A stretch of DNA of 64,000 nucleotides. Source: Thamnidium elegans. Its lineage: Eukaryota; Mucoromycota; Mucoromycetes; Mucorales; Mucoraceae. Under the pieces are notes generated by a model that ran no database searches, was not told the origin of the DNA, and was given only the letters and a program-made list of their open reading frames with translations. The position numbers were made by a program, and so were the translations under genes. The DNA lies in NCBI GenBank assembly GCA_025201345.1, contig JAIXMG010000010.1, positions 434,001 through 498,000 on the forward strand, in the 5' to 3' direction. Below are positions 47,284 through 58,266 of this stretch, piece by piece; positions within the stretch are counted from its first letter, which is position 1; each line of letters begins with the position of its first letter.

Positions 47284-47400
47284 GTAAAAACGGCACTACT
47301 AAGGCTGCTGGTGTTGTTTTCGTTCGCGCCTGACAGCTATTATGGCTTTTCATGATACTCTAAACCAATAATTTGTATAATGTTGTAATTTCTAGTGTAT
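47284..47400 (+). repeat. Dispersed repeat, copy 1
   Basis: About 116 nt, from GTAAAAACGGCACTACTAAG to TTGTAATTTCTAGTG, present again in the same orientation at 51367-51482 with about a dozen differences counted by eye. Confidence 0.85.
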
Positions 47401-49615
47401 CCATGAGGGGTTCGTTCATATTACTTTTTTACAGGCCTCTACATCTTGAAGTCTTGATTCAGTTGGAAACTAATAGTCTAGTACTCACGCATTGTAAATG
47501 GGTTTTACGCATTTTATAATAGAGTTAGTATATAAACTATGTCCTTAAATTTTTTATCTTTTTAACTTGCGCAAAGTAAACAAATCATGCAAAAAAAGGG
47601 AAAGTAGTACAAATTAGGCGTACTTTTCCTTTTTTTTTTTTTTGCACTCTTCAGCTTAAAAAGGAACAAGTGAAAGCGTTGGCAGTTTATAAAAAAATAA
47701 TACGTCATACCTACTCAAGTACATCGGATACTTCTGGCTACCGATTTCCAATTATTTGTGTATAAACAAAAACGACTTCGAGGAAAACATGCTTTTTATT
47801 AGATACTTTTTTTTTTCTCACACAAGTATTATTTACATCCCAAGCAGTACTTTTCACTTTTTTTAAAGGAGAATATACGAGAAGTATAATCTGTATCTAT
47901 ACCGATTTAATCATACAAATTTTTCCTAGCAATAAACTGATATATCTTTTTATTTTATGAGAAAAAAAAAAGTCTTTTGTTTACATGAACATTTATGGAA
48001 GTAACTAATTAATTGATCACATGAAAAAAAAAATTGTGAAAAAAAAAAGAACGTACTTTTCTCAAAAATAATTCGGTTGCTCTATATGGTTGGTCCTCTT
48101 CCCCCTTATAAGGCCTTGGTTTACTCTGCTTATATTCTCTCTTGAGAAATACACGGAATTTATGTATGCTATTTTTTTTTTTTTAAAAAAAACCCCTCTC
48201 TCTAATACTTTCCTAATTACTAGATGTAAAAAAAAATGTTACCTTGTGACATATGGTCTCTCTTACTCTATACCTATGGCGTTTTAAAGTAAAAGATGTT
48301 GGCTCTGCCGTTTTGGTGATGATGTCGGAAAGCACTCTGGCGACTAGGATGGTCATCACCGGTCCAGTCCTTTTTTTTAAAAAAAGAAAAAAAAATTGGA
48401 TTATAAACGTACTTGGTCCTCGACTAGCTTGGTTTTCAAGGGAAGGATATTCTCCTCTGTATTTAGCTTATCTTTGGGACTGTCTGAAAAAAAAACTAGT
48501 CAGCTATCAAGCTGAATCTCAAGCGCCTTCAATAATAATCTTATGCTTCATACTTAACACAAAAAATAAAAATTCCTTTCCTCTTTTAATAAATTTAAAC
48601 TGTACATTACAAAGTACCTGCTATTTTTTTCTTATAAAACGAAATAAAACGTTGTTCTCTTTTGTAAATATGACCAATAGGGTTCACAATTGAAACAAAA
48701 ACTCTGGTGTGAAAACATAACAGTTCGATAGCATAACATATACATATATTACCATTAGTGAGGATAGTTGGCCTTCAATCTGCTCTCTACAGTCGAATAT
48801 GAGTTATAATAGCAGAGACGCGGATCAAACTAGTTGTCATAGTACCGAATTGTCGGTGCAGTAATTTGTAAGCCTTAAATTACTTCTCTCTCTTTATCCC
48901 CTTTTTATTAACTGCCGTCGTATTATTTCTTCCTTCACTTTGGAATAAAAAGTTGCGATATTATACGTACTATTATGTAATTAAAATTTAGGCAGAGCAT
49001 TTTTTTGTGCGCGCAAAAAAAACGACTACGCCACTTATTTTTTTTTCTCAAATAGTGTAAGCTAACAATATTTTAACCTCATGTAAAATATACATTGTTG
49101 TTTTCTCTTAAACTCGACTAGTCAATACTGTCTAATATTGTTCAAGACGATATCTTGAAACTAAAAATTCAGTTGGGTGGCGGGGTATTGTAAATAGTTT
49201 ATTGTGTTACTATTATTTCTTATTGGGCACAAACAACGATCGTCGTTTTATATGCAGCTTTAGGTTGTCAGGTACAAATGTAAGTATACATAAACACTAT
49301 ATAAAAACACTCAACCAAACTCTGTTTTGGGCTTCTTCGCTTCTTATTTCCTCACTTTGATTAACTTTAATGTTGATCATTTTGAAAGATTAAGTATCTG
49401 AAGGGTGGCTTTTTTTTTCTGTAATGAAAAAAAAAGAACCAAGCTATGAATACATTGAGCTAAAAAAAAACTCTTTAGTTTCCTGAACTAATAATTATAA
49501 TAGTTTTTTTAGATGGTTCTTCCTAGTACTATATACTTTGCATGGTGGTGATTGTTCCTCAAAAATACTGGTAACTCTGAGTACTGAAATAAACAAGCTT
49601 CCCCATCTTCCATTT

Positions 49616-51220
49616 GATGTCTCTCAAAGTACATGTACTTGTTGTAATTACGGCTTACCAAATGGCTAACTTATGAAGATGTGCCAAGGGCGACGATTGC
49701 GAAACGTGGCGCCGGAAGTAACACAGTTACTTCCTAATCCCGCTTTAAAGGGACGGTTCAAGACGTATTAGTTGGTGGCCTATATGTGTAGCCTATTGCT
49801 CACTGTTAGAACTTTCACTTCTAACTATTACACCTATAGTGGCATTAATTCAAACGACCCTTTTACCTTACCTTATTATTCAGCTTCATATCTTAACTAT
49901 GATAAACCATTTTATAATAAGTTTGTCATTTGAAAAACCTCAGGTTGATCCGGCTTTTTTTTTTCTCTTTTTTGACAACATGATAGTCCAACTCCATCTG
50001 GTTAATCTGGCAAAGAGGTATTATTATTATTTTATGAATACTTGGTGGTTATATTTAAGTGCGGTATACTGACAAACAGTTGTCCAAAGCATGAAGTGAT
50101 CATTATAGGAATATTATATTTGATGGGTAACTCTTTTGGATGTATTTTTTTGGTATTAGAAGGTAAGTTAGAATTAAAAGATAAAATGGAATATCAGGAG
50201 CTGATCTCATTAATTTCTATACTTATATAGCTTGCCGTGCTCTCTTTCTTTTTATGCTGGTGGTGATGGTCTTTCGAAGCAGGCCTTTTATGGGAGGTAT
50301 AGAATATATTGTCAATTGTTAGCTCTCGAGGTCACTAAAAACAACAACTGCATTCTACTTGGTGTCTTTCAAAGCTACAAATTGGTTATAATGATTTGAC
50401 AAATAATTACCATGCTACTAAGACGTCTTAACTAGGTACTTCGGTGTGTTAATATAGCTACTATGAGATACTGTAAAGGACCTTTACGGCTGAAAATCAC
50501 ACCTCCTTCTATCCTCATACCAGGACTGACTCTCACGGGCTAATATAGTGATCATAAGGTGAAGATTTGTAATGGTTTTGTGATTTTAAAAAAGCTACAG
50601 GTTGATATTACAGTTTTTTTTATTATTTCCTTTGACGACAGAGTTCATCTTCATCTCGTTAACCAGTCAGAGCGTTGTTTTTTTTTTTTGGGAAAAGTAA
50701 AAATTAAATTTCGTATACTGTTTTAACAATATGACAGACAGCTAATATAATCATAATAACTAGTAGTTACAAAAAATTTAGACGGCGTATGTCGTATGGA
50801 TCGCAAGATTATTGGTGATCCTTAACTCTGGGTCGTGAAAAAAAAAAAGGTTCCGCTTTGTGTCTTCAAAGTACAGGTTTGTTATAATGGATTTATCGGG
50901 TGGGTTACTTTATGGTGGCATGTTGACCACGGAGGAAAGCTGAAGCGATCCACTTCTCCTATCCTCTGAATAGTATGACTGAAGACGTATTAATTGGGTT
51001 TCCTATGAGTGAGTGCAATTTCATTGCTGCTGGAATTTTCACTTCCAATTATCCTCATAGAAAAATCTACTTAAACATGCTAGAGATAACGCTTATTATC
51101 CCTCTCGTTGTACTATTTTGCAAAGATCCATATCGTAATCACGAGATAAACACTTGTAGTTTTTCGTCTCTTCTTTTGATGCTAGAAGGTAAGCTTATTG
51201 ATTTGTTTTGAAAAGAAAAA
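49616..51220 (+). repeat. Diverged tandem modules
   Basis: Short blocks recur in order. A block like GTGTCTTTCAAAGCTACA is at about 49618, 50361 and 50860. GACGTATTAGTTGG followed by ACTTTCACTTCTAACTATTA at 49764-49828 matches 50982-51050. CAGGTTGAT with a T run and TTTGACAACA at 49943-49982 matches 50599-50640, and GAAGGTAAG occurs at 50159 and 51186. This looks like an old triplicated unit of about 500-750 nt that has decayed. The original content is unknown. Confidence 0.55.
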
Positions 51221-51366
51221 AAAAGCTAAATGCAATATATTTATCGTTTGGTTGCTGAATTGTTATTAAGATGGAAATATTTGCAAGTATTAGACAAAGA
51301 AAAGGAGTATCAAGAGCTGCGATTTTTTTCCTTTTTTTCTTAGCGAAAAAGAAAAAAAAGGGGCCT

Positions 51367-51482
51367 GTAAAAACGACACTACTACTACTGCTGGTGTTGT
51401 TTTCTTTCGCACCTGACAGCGATCATGGCTTTCCATGACACTTTAAACCAATAATTTGTATAATGTTGTAATTTCTAGTGTG
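51367..51482 (+). repeat. Dispersed repeat, copy 2 (with partial copy 3 nearby)
   Basis: Second copy of the 116-nt repeat at 47284-47400. A more diverged partial copy follows at about 51664-51715 (TGACAGCGATCA, TTTTCCATGACA). Confidence 0.85.
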
Positions 51483-51844
51483 ATAATATATATATCTTTT
51501 TTTTTTGGGTGGGGAACCTCTGCCATTTTTTTTATGAATGGTGGTTGGTTTGCGCTGTATCTATCTGTCTTTTTTTTTTTTATATATAATGTTGTGCTTT
51601 ATAATATGAAAATATTATTTATTAAATAGAAGGGGGAAGCTCTGTCACTTTCTTTTTTGTATATTGACAGCGATCAGGGTTTTCCATGACATTCGTAATC
51701 AATGAGTTGTATTGTGCAAAAATATTGTTTATTTTTCTGAGAGGGGGAAAGCTCAGTTTGCCTCTTACAATTATTCACGAATCAACGCAATTGAATAAAA
51801 AGAAAGGGGTATTTATATAAAATTAATAGCTTGTGTTACCCTTA

Positions 51845-52441
51845 TTTTTAAGCTATGCAATTTTCGAAGTAGGTGCTTCGACTTATAATTTCCAACCAAC
51901 AAAGGCAACTAAGGTATTTATTTCGAATAAAAGTATCGAAGCTGCTAATGAAGCCATCATTGAAGAACGATGCAACATCAAATTTCACGACTACGATTCA
52001 TAACTTCGACAAGTACGCTCTTATCTTACATTAAAGACATACCTGAACCCTCGCTGTTCGTCAGAATGGACGGATAATAACTTCTGCAGACCATACACCA
52101 TTTTTACCATATTAGATAAAAATGCCAGCTAAAGTGCGGATTATATTCTAGCTTCGAAGATACTTCTGAAAGTTGCTGATTGTATTCGATACGAGGTGGG
52201 CGCATTAAAAAAGAAAGACCTGTTGGAACTGGTAACGAAAAAAGAAAACTTTAGTTTTGGTGAGTTACTTGATAAGATTCTGTCCATTTTTCCAAATGAA
52301 TCAGAGGAAATGTACATCATCAATAGCATCGAACTTGAAAGTTCTCTAGCAAGCCTTGCCAATATAGCCACTAATCACTTAAAAGTCTCCAACGAAAGCT
52401 TAAAGGCCAACATACTGAGGTTTTCTAAAGATTTCAACTAG
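51845..52441 (+). pseudogene. Decayed ORF of unknown family with two nonsense codons
   Basis: One reading frame stays coding-like for about 197 codons to the stop at 52439-52441, interrupted only by TAA at 52001-52003 and 52130-52132. Readable parts include FEVGASTYNFQPTKATKVFI, KSIEAANEAIIEERCNIKFH and, in the last uninterrupted part, LLELVTKKENFSFGELLDKI and ESSLASLANIATNHLKVSN. The protein looks helical and soluble. I do not recognise the family. A CTATGCAATT after TTTTTAAG at the left edge could be a former intron acceptor, so upstream exons may have been lost. Confidence 0.6.
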
Positions 52442-52842
52442 CTAACCCTTAATCCTTATATGATAGCTTCTTTATTTAGTTTACAAAGCAAACTATTATT
52501 CTAAAAATTAGTTTTTCTTTATTACACTTTCCCGAAGACTAGTTTTACAATCTTTAAAAAAAATATGTAAATAAAATTAAGCTTTTTTTTTTAAAAAAAA
52601 AAAGGGTGCTTTTGGAAATAAAATAGGTTTTAAACAAAGTGAAAAGAAACAGTAGAATGCGGTAGACAAGTTTCACAAAGTCAAACAACATATGGATGAA
52701 TGAGTAGAAGACAATTTTTTTTTTTTTGTATTTGAATTATTATTCTTATTTATGAGGACCCCTTTTTTTTATATACAAAAAAGTTCCGGGGAATCAAAAA
52801 TAAGGTGTATTTATTCTATTAGTTAAAATCGAATGAAATCGT
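52442..52842. other. Intergenic, 3' flank of the eS31 fusion gene
   Basis: AT-rich with T/A runs; no gene. Confidence 0.5.
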
Positions 52843-53452
52843 TTATTCCTAATAAAAAGAAGTGTATTAGTATAATGAAAAAGACCTCTCAAATTTTTTT
52901 ATGAAGCTGATAAACTTACCTTTTGGAAAACGTAGGTCAAGTGACATTTACCACAGTATTGACGATCCTTATGCTTGGCCATGAAGACACCAGCACCACA
53001 AGTGGCGTTAGGACACTCACGACGGAGACGGGTGATCTTACCAGATTCATCAACCTTATAGAACTTCAAGATAGCCATCTTAACCTTGGTACGCTTGTGC
53101 TTGATCTTCTTGGGGGTGGTGTAGGTCTTCTTCTTTCTCTTCTTACCACCACCGAGGAGTTCGGCGTTGAGGTGGAGGGTAGAGTTATCTTGGACACCGT
53201 AAAGGGCAAGAGCCTCAGAGTTTTGGAGAGACTTACCAGCGAAAGAGAGACATTGGAAATCAGCGTCGATACCTTTATTCGTTGAAATATGTCAAAAAAA
53301 GTTTTTTTTTTTTATATTTTATAATTCGTGTTTTTTTTTTTTTTTTTACCTTCACGGGCAGCGATCATAGACTTAACATTCTCAACAGAGGTGGCAGAGG
53401 TAACCTCGAGAGCGAGGGTGTTACCGGCAAGGGACTTAACGAAGAGTTGCAT
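52843..53452 (-). CDS. Divergent ubiquitin-like domain fused to ribosomal protein eS31 (RPS27A)
   Basis: Predicted 153 residues in three exons: 53452-53350, 53272-52920, 52848-52843 (last codon and stop; this tiny exon is inferred from a TTTTTATTAG acceptor). Residues 1-77 have the ubiquitin fold pattern but low identity: [17 protein letters not shown] at the start, GLY-rich end LLGGG. Lys6, 27 and 48 positions are kept; 11, 29, 33 and 63 are replaced by N, M, R and D; Ile44 is Ser, Arg42 Cys, and tail residues 72-74 read ELL. The eS31 half is normal: [20 protein letters not shown], then zinc ribbon [14 protein letters not shown] and [11 protein letters not shown]. The ribosomal part goes to the 40S beak after cleavage behind the diglycine. 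The released domain probably cannot act as ordinary ubiquitin. Confidence 0.9.
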
Positions 53453-53681
53453 GGCTGACAAAAAAGAGAAGGAACCTTGACAATACACGGTTGAGCGTAC
53501 GTTTTCGATTAAAATTTTTTTCGCTAAACGGAGATTAGATATTCCTTCAATTAGCAGTCGTACCTGATATGTGGCTTGTAACCTCAGCACCCCAAGATGA
53601 GCCTGAAAGAGAAGTGTATGTAATATGGAAGGGGAGGGGGCACAATTTCTTTTTGCATATTTTGCAGGATACAAAGAAATT
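53453..53681. promoter_or_regulatory. Divergent promoter region, eS31 fusion / INTS3
   Basis: 229 nt between the minus-strand eS31 start (53452) and the plus-strand INTS3 start (53682). It is the only control space for a ribosomal protein gene and a transcription-complex gene. A GGAGGGG purine block lies at about 53630-53639. No specific factor site was identified. Confidence 0.6.
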
Positions 53682-56600
53682 ATGGCACCTTCTAAACTTT
53701 ATGACTTTGACTTGATAGAAGCTGACGATGAATTAGAAACTGTAAAATACCCCCTCCTAACATGGAATAAAACAAAACTTGATTTAACATCTCGTTTATT
53801 AGGAATTATCAAAACTCTACGCGAACCATCGTGCGGCAGCAGAAAACAAATCTGAATTAGAATTGCATAATTATCTTCAAGACAGAGTAAAGTTATTCAT
53901 TGACTAGCATAGGCCTTAAAGCAGCATATCTAATTATTGGATTTTTTATTATTGTTATTTAGGCGTCTATCAACAAGAAAGAATATCATGATGTTGTTTG
54001 CGCATTATTATATGGCGTTTTAACTGAACCTGAAAATGCACGCTTGGTAAAAAAAAAAAAAAAAAAATTGATTTACAGTCGTATTTTGTTGCTTAAAGAT
54101 ATACCAATTACATAGTTTTTTCAGTCGATCAGTTTTGTAAATAGAGATCAGTTTGGAAATATCATCATGAAATTACAAGCATTGATTATATCCATCAAGT
54201 TCCAAAGCCTTAAACTTCAAGTTCGAGAACAAGTAAAAAAAAAATATATATATATATGTATGTTATCGTTTCACAAACTGATGAATTAAAAAAAAAACTA
54301 TAGATATTTTGGTTGATTAGTGAGTTGACTAGTTTGGGTGTACAAAATGTTGATTCGCTTTATTTATGTTTATTACGACAAATTCGTGGTGGCGATTTAA
54401 GTCAACCTAATTTAATATTATGCGATCAATTATTGAAATTATGCGAACTTCATAAATCGTGGCTTGACTCCAATATGAGATTAATACCAACTTTCGTATA
54501 CACGTATTTAAGAGTCATTGCAGATCATAAATCTACTCATCTTCAGCCATTACAACAAAAAGAAATCAAATTCGTCATCACATTATTAAAAGAAAAGGTA
54601 CGTACACCAAAACATATGAAACTACCTACTAAAAAAAAAAAAAAAATCCTTGAAAAAAATAGTGGATATTATGTTGCGATATTGGCAGAGACTTAATTAG
54701 AGTATTACACGACTTATCAATAACCATTCCCGAATTCAGTGAATTCTGGCAAGATTTATTAAACAATCCACAAAAGCTATCCCCCAGATTTGGAGGTATC
54801 GAAACTTTATTAAAGACGCCTACTAAAAAGGAGTTCCTTCGATGTCGATTAACACCAGATATTGAATTCAAATTATTATTTATTTTACAAAACGTGAGTA
54901 TCTTTAAATTATAATTACCCAGAAAACTAACAAAAGTATATACACAGTTGAAATCAAATCAATATCAAAGAAATTTAAATTGGTTTATTCAAAGGTTTCT
55001 TAGTACACCTGAATCAGAACCATTTTATGTAGATATCGTTCGTTACTTGGTAGCTGGATGGTACCCTTCTAACCAAATCTTGCAAAGTGATATCGTGCCT
55101 AGGTATGTTGTTATCGGTAGTATGCTTCGTTCCATCAAGAATAAAACTGTTGTCGCCAATGTAAAAACTGCTTTAATCTATGACTGGCTATTCTTTACTC
55201 CCACAGACAATATCATGTTTATAGGTATATATATATATAAAAAAATTGGTTATAACGCCCATTAAACTAACTATTTTAAAAAAAGAACCTGCCATGTTAC
55301 TTATGGAAAGATCTGCTGAACGATATCCTTATATTACGTCTGTGATTATGGAATTCTTAAAAAACTCTGTTGACGAATATTTTCCACCATTGAAAGAATA
55401 TATGGCTCAATGTGTAGCCTGTGGTATGCGAGTACTACTTAGTAAGGGTGTTATTCGTAGTCTGATGCCCATCTACAAGTGTCCATCTACAGAGCCTGCG
55501 ACGAAAGAGTACATGTTGGCCTTATTTGGTGAATTCCTTGGCGATGATACCGCTACGCATACATTACCTACGCCCTCTATGCCCACAAACCACCAGGCTG
55601 CGCCTAGTGTCACAGGAACTCCTAAAACCGAAGGATACTTGACAGAGGAGGAATTAGAGGAAGGTGAAGAGGCACCAATGACACATCACGTTGAGGAAGA
55701 CGATGTTGACGAGTATCTTTATGGAGAATCTGACACAAACACAAAATCTGTACTGAAAGCAAACGAAGCTGAATTAGAAGACGACGACGATGATGAATCT
55801 ATGGACGATAATCCTTTATCAACACTCAGTATCCCATTGACAAACGATGAAGATTTGGATGACATGGACACATCTGTCAAGGAAGGTTCTGCTGCTCCGC
55901 GATCCATTCAAGGTGATGACCCTGAAGACGTAGAGCAAATGGCAACTGACGATGATTACGAAGATGAAGTTGAACCAAGTGAGAATATTCAGTCCAATCA
56001 ATCTTACTGGATCTTTGGTGATTCGTTAAAGAGATTCAAGGAAGCGAGTACTAGTGTAAATGCTGCTCAGAAAGAAGGCGATCAGACACAATACGAAACT
56101 CAGTTGTATATTGCCAAAAAAAGCTTAAAGGAGATTTTAGCTGTATTCCTTCGTATGGCTATACCTGCTGAAACACTAGTTCCTACAATTGGACCCTACG
56201 TACGTAACATGGTGGCATCGCATATGTTATCTCATACCTCTAAACCCGAAAACTCGAATGATTTAGACGGTGTATTGAATGACCCTTCTCGAGATGTATT
56301 TGATTTAATCACGGCGACATTTTGGAGTGTACGTGATAATGACGCTTCTAGAGATAAATTGGTTCGACTGATAGGATGTATATCTCATACGAAGAAAAAC
56401 AAAGGACGCCGTCATACAATTGGTATGCGCTGGTGGGCTTTTATTGCGTCGTAAGTCTCGTTTACTAAAGTGTATTAATTATTTTATTAATTGGGTATCA
56501 TAGACAATTAGAACAAGATGAAAACTCCGAAACACCTACAGTTGAAGAATGGTTTCCTAGTATTTTAAGCAACTACGAAACTTATGTTATGCATGCGTAT

Positions 56601-57772
56601 GCTATTGAAGAATCGACAATTGACCAAACCGAGTATTTAAAAGATTATTTGAAACAAGATTTACATGTAAGAGAAGACCCTGATGGTATATTAAAATGTA
56701 ACTATGGAAAACTAATATTTCCCCCTTTTTTTTATTATTAGATGCTTGCTGAGCAGAGCGTAGTTTTCTTTAACGATATTATACCACTTTTATACCAATA
56801 TCTTCCTAATGCAACTGTCGGAAATATGGATTTCCTAAATCTCACCGTTATGATGCTTTTACCTGATTATGTAAGTTTATTTTTTAATTGAATTTTTTTT
56901 TAACACATTCATAATTTTTATATAAATATATAGATGGGTAAGTTAGTTTGTAGCTTACATTACGGATCTGTCAAAGTATTTGGCGATAAAGTGGACGTAG
57001 ATATTCTAAACAACTCATTTTCACTTGCAACATATGAAACCATTTGTGTTTGGCAATTATTAACAGCTGAATTGCAAGGAAGAAATAAGGCTATCGAACA
57101 ATTTTTCGGAGATCCAGAAGTTCTTGATATACTAAAAACAAAATGTAAGTCATAAACCTCCCCCCTTTTGATAGATTTTTTTACTTATATGTTCGTTATA
57201 GTTAAAAATGAAATTGTATCTTCATTATTCTCTATTCTTACATCTGCTAAACCAACGAAAAATCTTATTTATTCCATCATTCGTATCATTCCTGAAAATC
57301 GAAAGGGGACAGAACCTCAAGTGCAGTTTGCATTAGCTTCATTCCAATACTGGGCAACGAATGTAACAAGCGTTTTTTTGACAGCAGTATCCCAAGTAAC
57401 AAGCCAGCTCTTGAAAGAAATTCAAGAGGATGAGGAAGATAAGCCAAGGTTAGGCGCTCCGTTGGTATACATATTAGTTACATGGTGGAACCAAAAATTA
57501 ACTTCAGGTATGCTGCTACAAAAAGTAAATAAAACAAACATTAATAACATATTTTGCTGTTAGAATCGTTCAAGAAGGATAAGAAATTATTGCTGGCTCT
57601 ATCTAAACTCGGCGAATTGGTTAATCAAACTTTTCCCAAAGAATGGAGTCAAAGTGAGTTGAAATAAGACATATTACAACCTGTTCCTAACAAGATTTAT
57701 TCTTTAGCTCAAGCTACAACAGAAACTCGTAGGAAAAAACGTTCCATTTTATTAGACTCGGACGAGGAATAA
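53682..57772 (+). CDS. INTS3: Integrator complex subunit 3 (INTS3/SOSS-A) homologue
   Basis: Predicted about 1108 residues in thirteen exons: 53682-53886, 53963-54046, 54125-54232, 54304-54597, 54663-54893, 54948-55224, 55286-56450, 56504-56666, 56742-56870, 56934-57144, 57202-57507, 57564-57653, 57708-57772. It is a helical-repeat scaffold. INTS3 landmarks in order: LTEPENARLSISFVNRDQFG, LLRQIRGGDLSQPN, TFVYTYLRVIADHKSTHLQP, then FLRCRLTPDIEFKLLFILQN, NWFIQRFLSTPESEPFYVDI, ALIYDWLFFTPTDNIMFIEP and FPPLKEYMAQCVACGM. An acidic low-complexity insert lies in exon 7, and the C-terminus ends RRKKRSILLDSDEE. In animals INTS3 serves Integrator RNA processing and the SOSS DNA-repair complex. Exon 1 needs one base removed near 53826-53827 (GAACCATCG) to join its two conserved parts: a sequence error or a real frameshift. 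Confidence 0.88.
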
Positions 57773-57969
57773 TGTAGCATTTTTTTAATAAAACGCAGCA
57801 TGTGTCATATTTACATTGTGATAGTTTTCCCCGATCAAAATTACGTGATATTACGAAAAATGAGCTCATTGTTCAAACATATTATGATAACAGGTACAAT
57901 TTATGAGTTTTATAGTTTTTTATTTAGTGTATTTGAAAGTATTTACAAAGAATGGTATTTTAAACGAAT

Positions 57970-58266
57970 TTAAGAATTGAAGGTCTTTTGAGCTTCACCC
58001 TTTTTTTCTTGGACCTTGTTACCAGCTTCACCAGTAGTGTTACCAGTGAGAGAGTTATAAGCACCCTTAACAGCACCAGATACTTGGTCAACAGCACCTT
58101 CAACGTAACCTTGAACAGTAGCAGCAGTTTCTTGGACAGCACCAGCATTGTTTTGGGTCTTACCCTTAGATTCGAGAGATTCGTTACCAACAGCGCTACC
58201 TACGGTTTCCTTGGCGTTACCAACAAATTGGTCTTTCTTGGCTTCGGTTCTTGATGGAGAGGACAT
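57970..58266 (-). CDS. CsbD-like stress-response protein
   Basis: Intronless 98-residue hydrophilic protein. It has the CsbD signature of charged, Gly/Ala/Asn-rich segments: KKDQFVGNAKETVGSAVGNE, SLESKGKTQNNAGAVQETAA, VEGAVDQVSGAVKGAYNSLT. Fungal members are small, abundant and probably intrinsically disordered; their biochemical role is unknown, with stress-induced expression reported for the family. It lies tail-to-tail with INTS3 (197 nt). Codons are restricted to a small set (GGT, GCT, AAG, ACC), which suggests high expression. Confidence 0.88.
   Translation of the reverse strand: MSSPSRTEAKKDQFVGNAKETVGSAVGNESLESKGKTQNNAGAVQETAATVQGYVEGAVDQVSGAVKGAYNSLTGNTTGEAGNKVQEKKGEAQKTFNS

Larger units (their letters stand above)
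46991..51844. other. Gene-free, repeat-bearing region
   Basis: Almost 4.9 kb without a supportable gene. It holds the two copies of a 116-nt dispersed repeat, the diverged module array at 49.6-51.2 kb, and a purine-rich leader upstream of the 46990 start. Open frames here are short and probably chance or decayed sequence. Confidence 0.55.

Noticed and set aside
48090..48693. Two overlapping plus-strand frames
   Set aside because: Both run through A/T homopolymers and lack splice or domain support.
52923..53285. 120-codon plus-strand frame with plausible composition
   Set aside because: It is antisense to the eS31 fusion exon, whose zinc ribbon is unmistakable.
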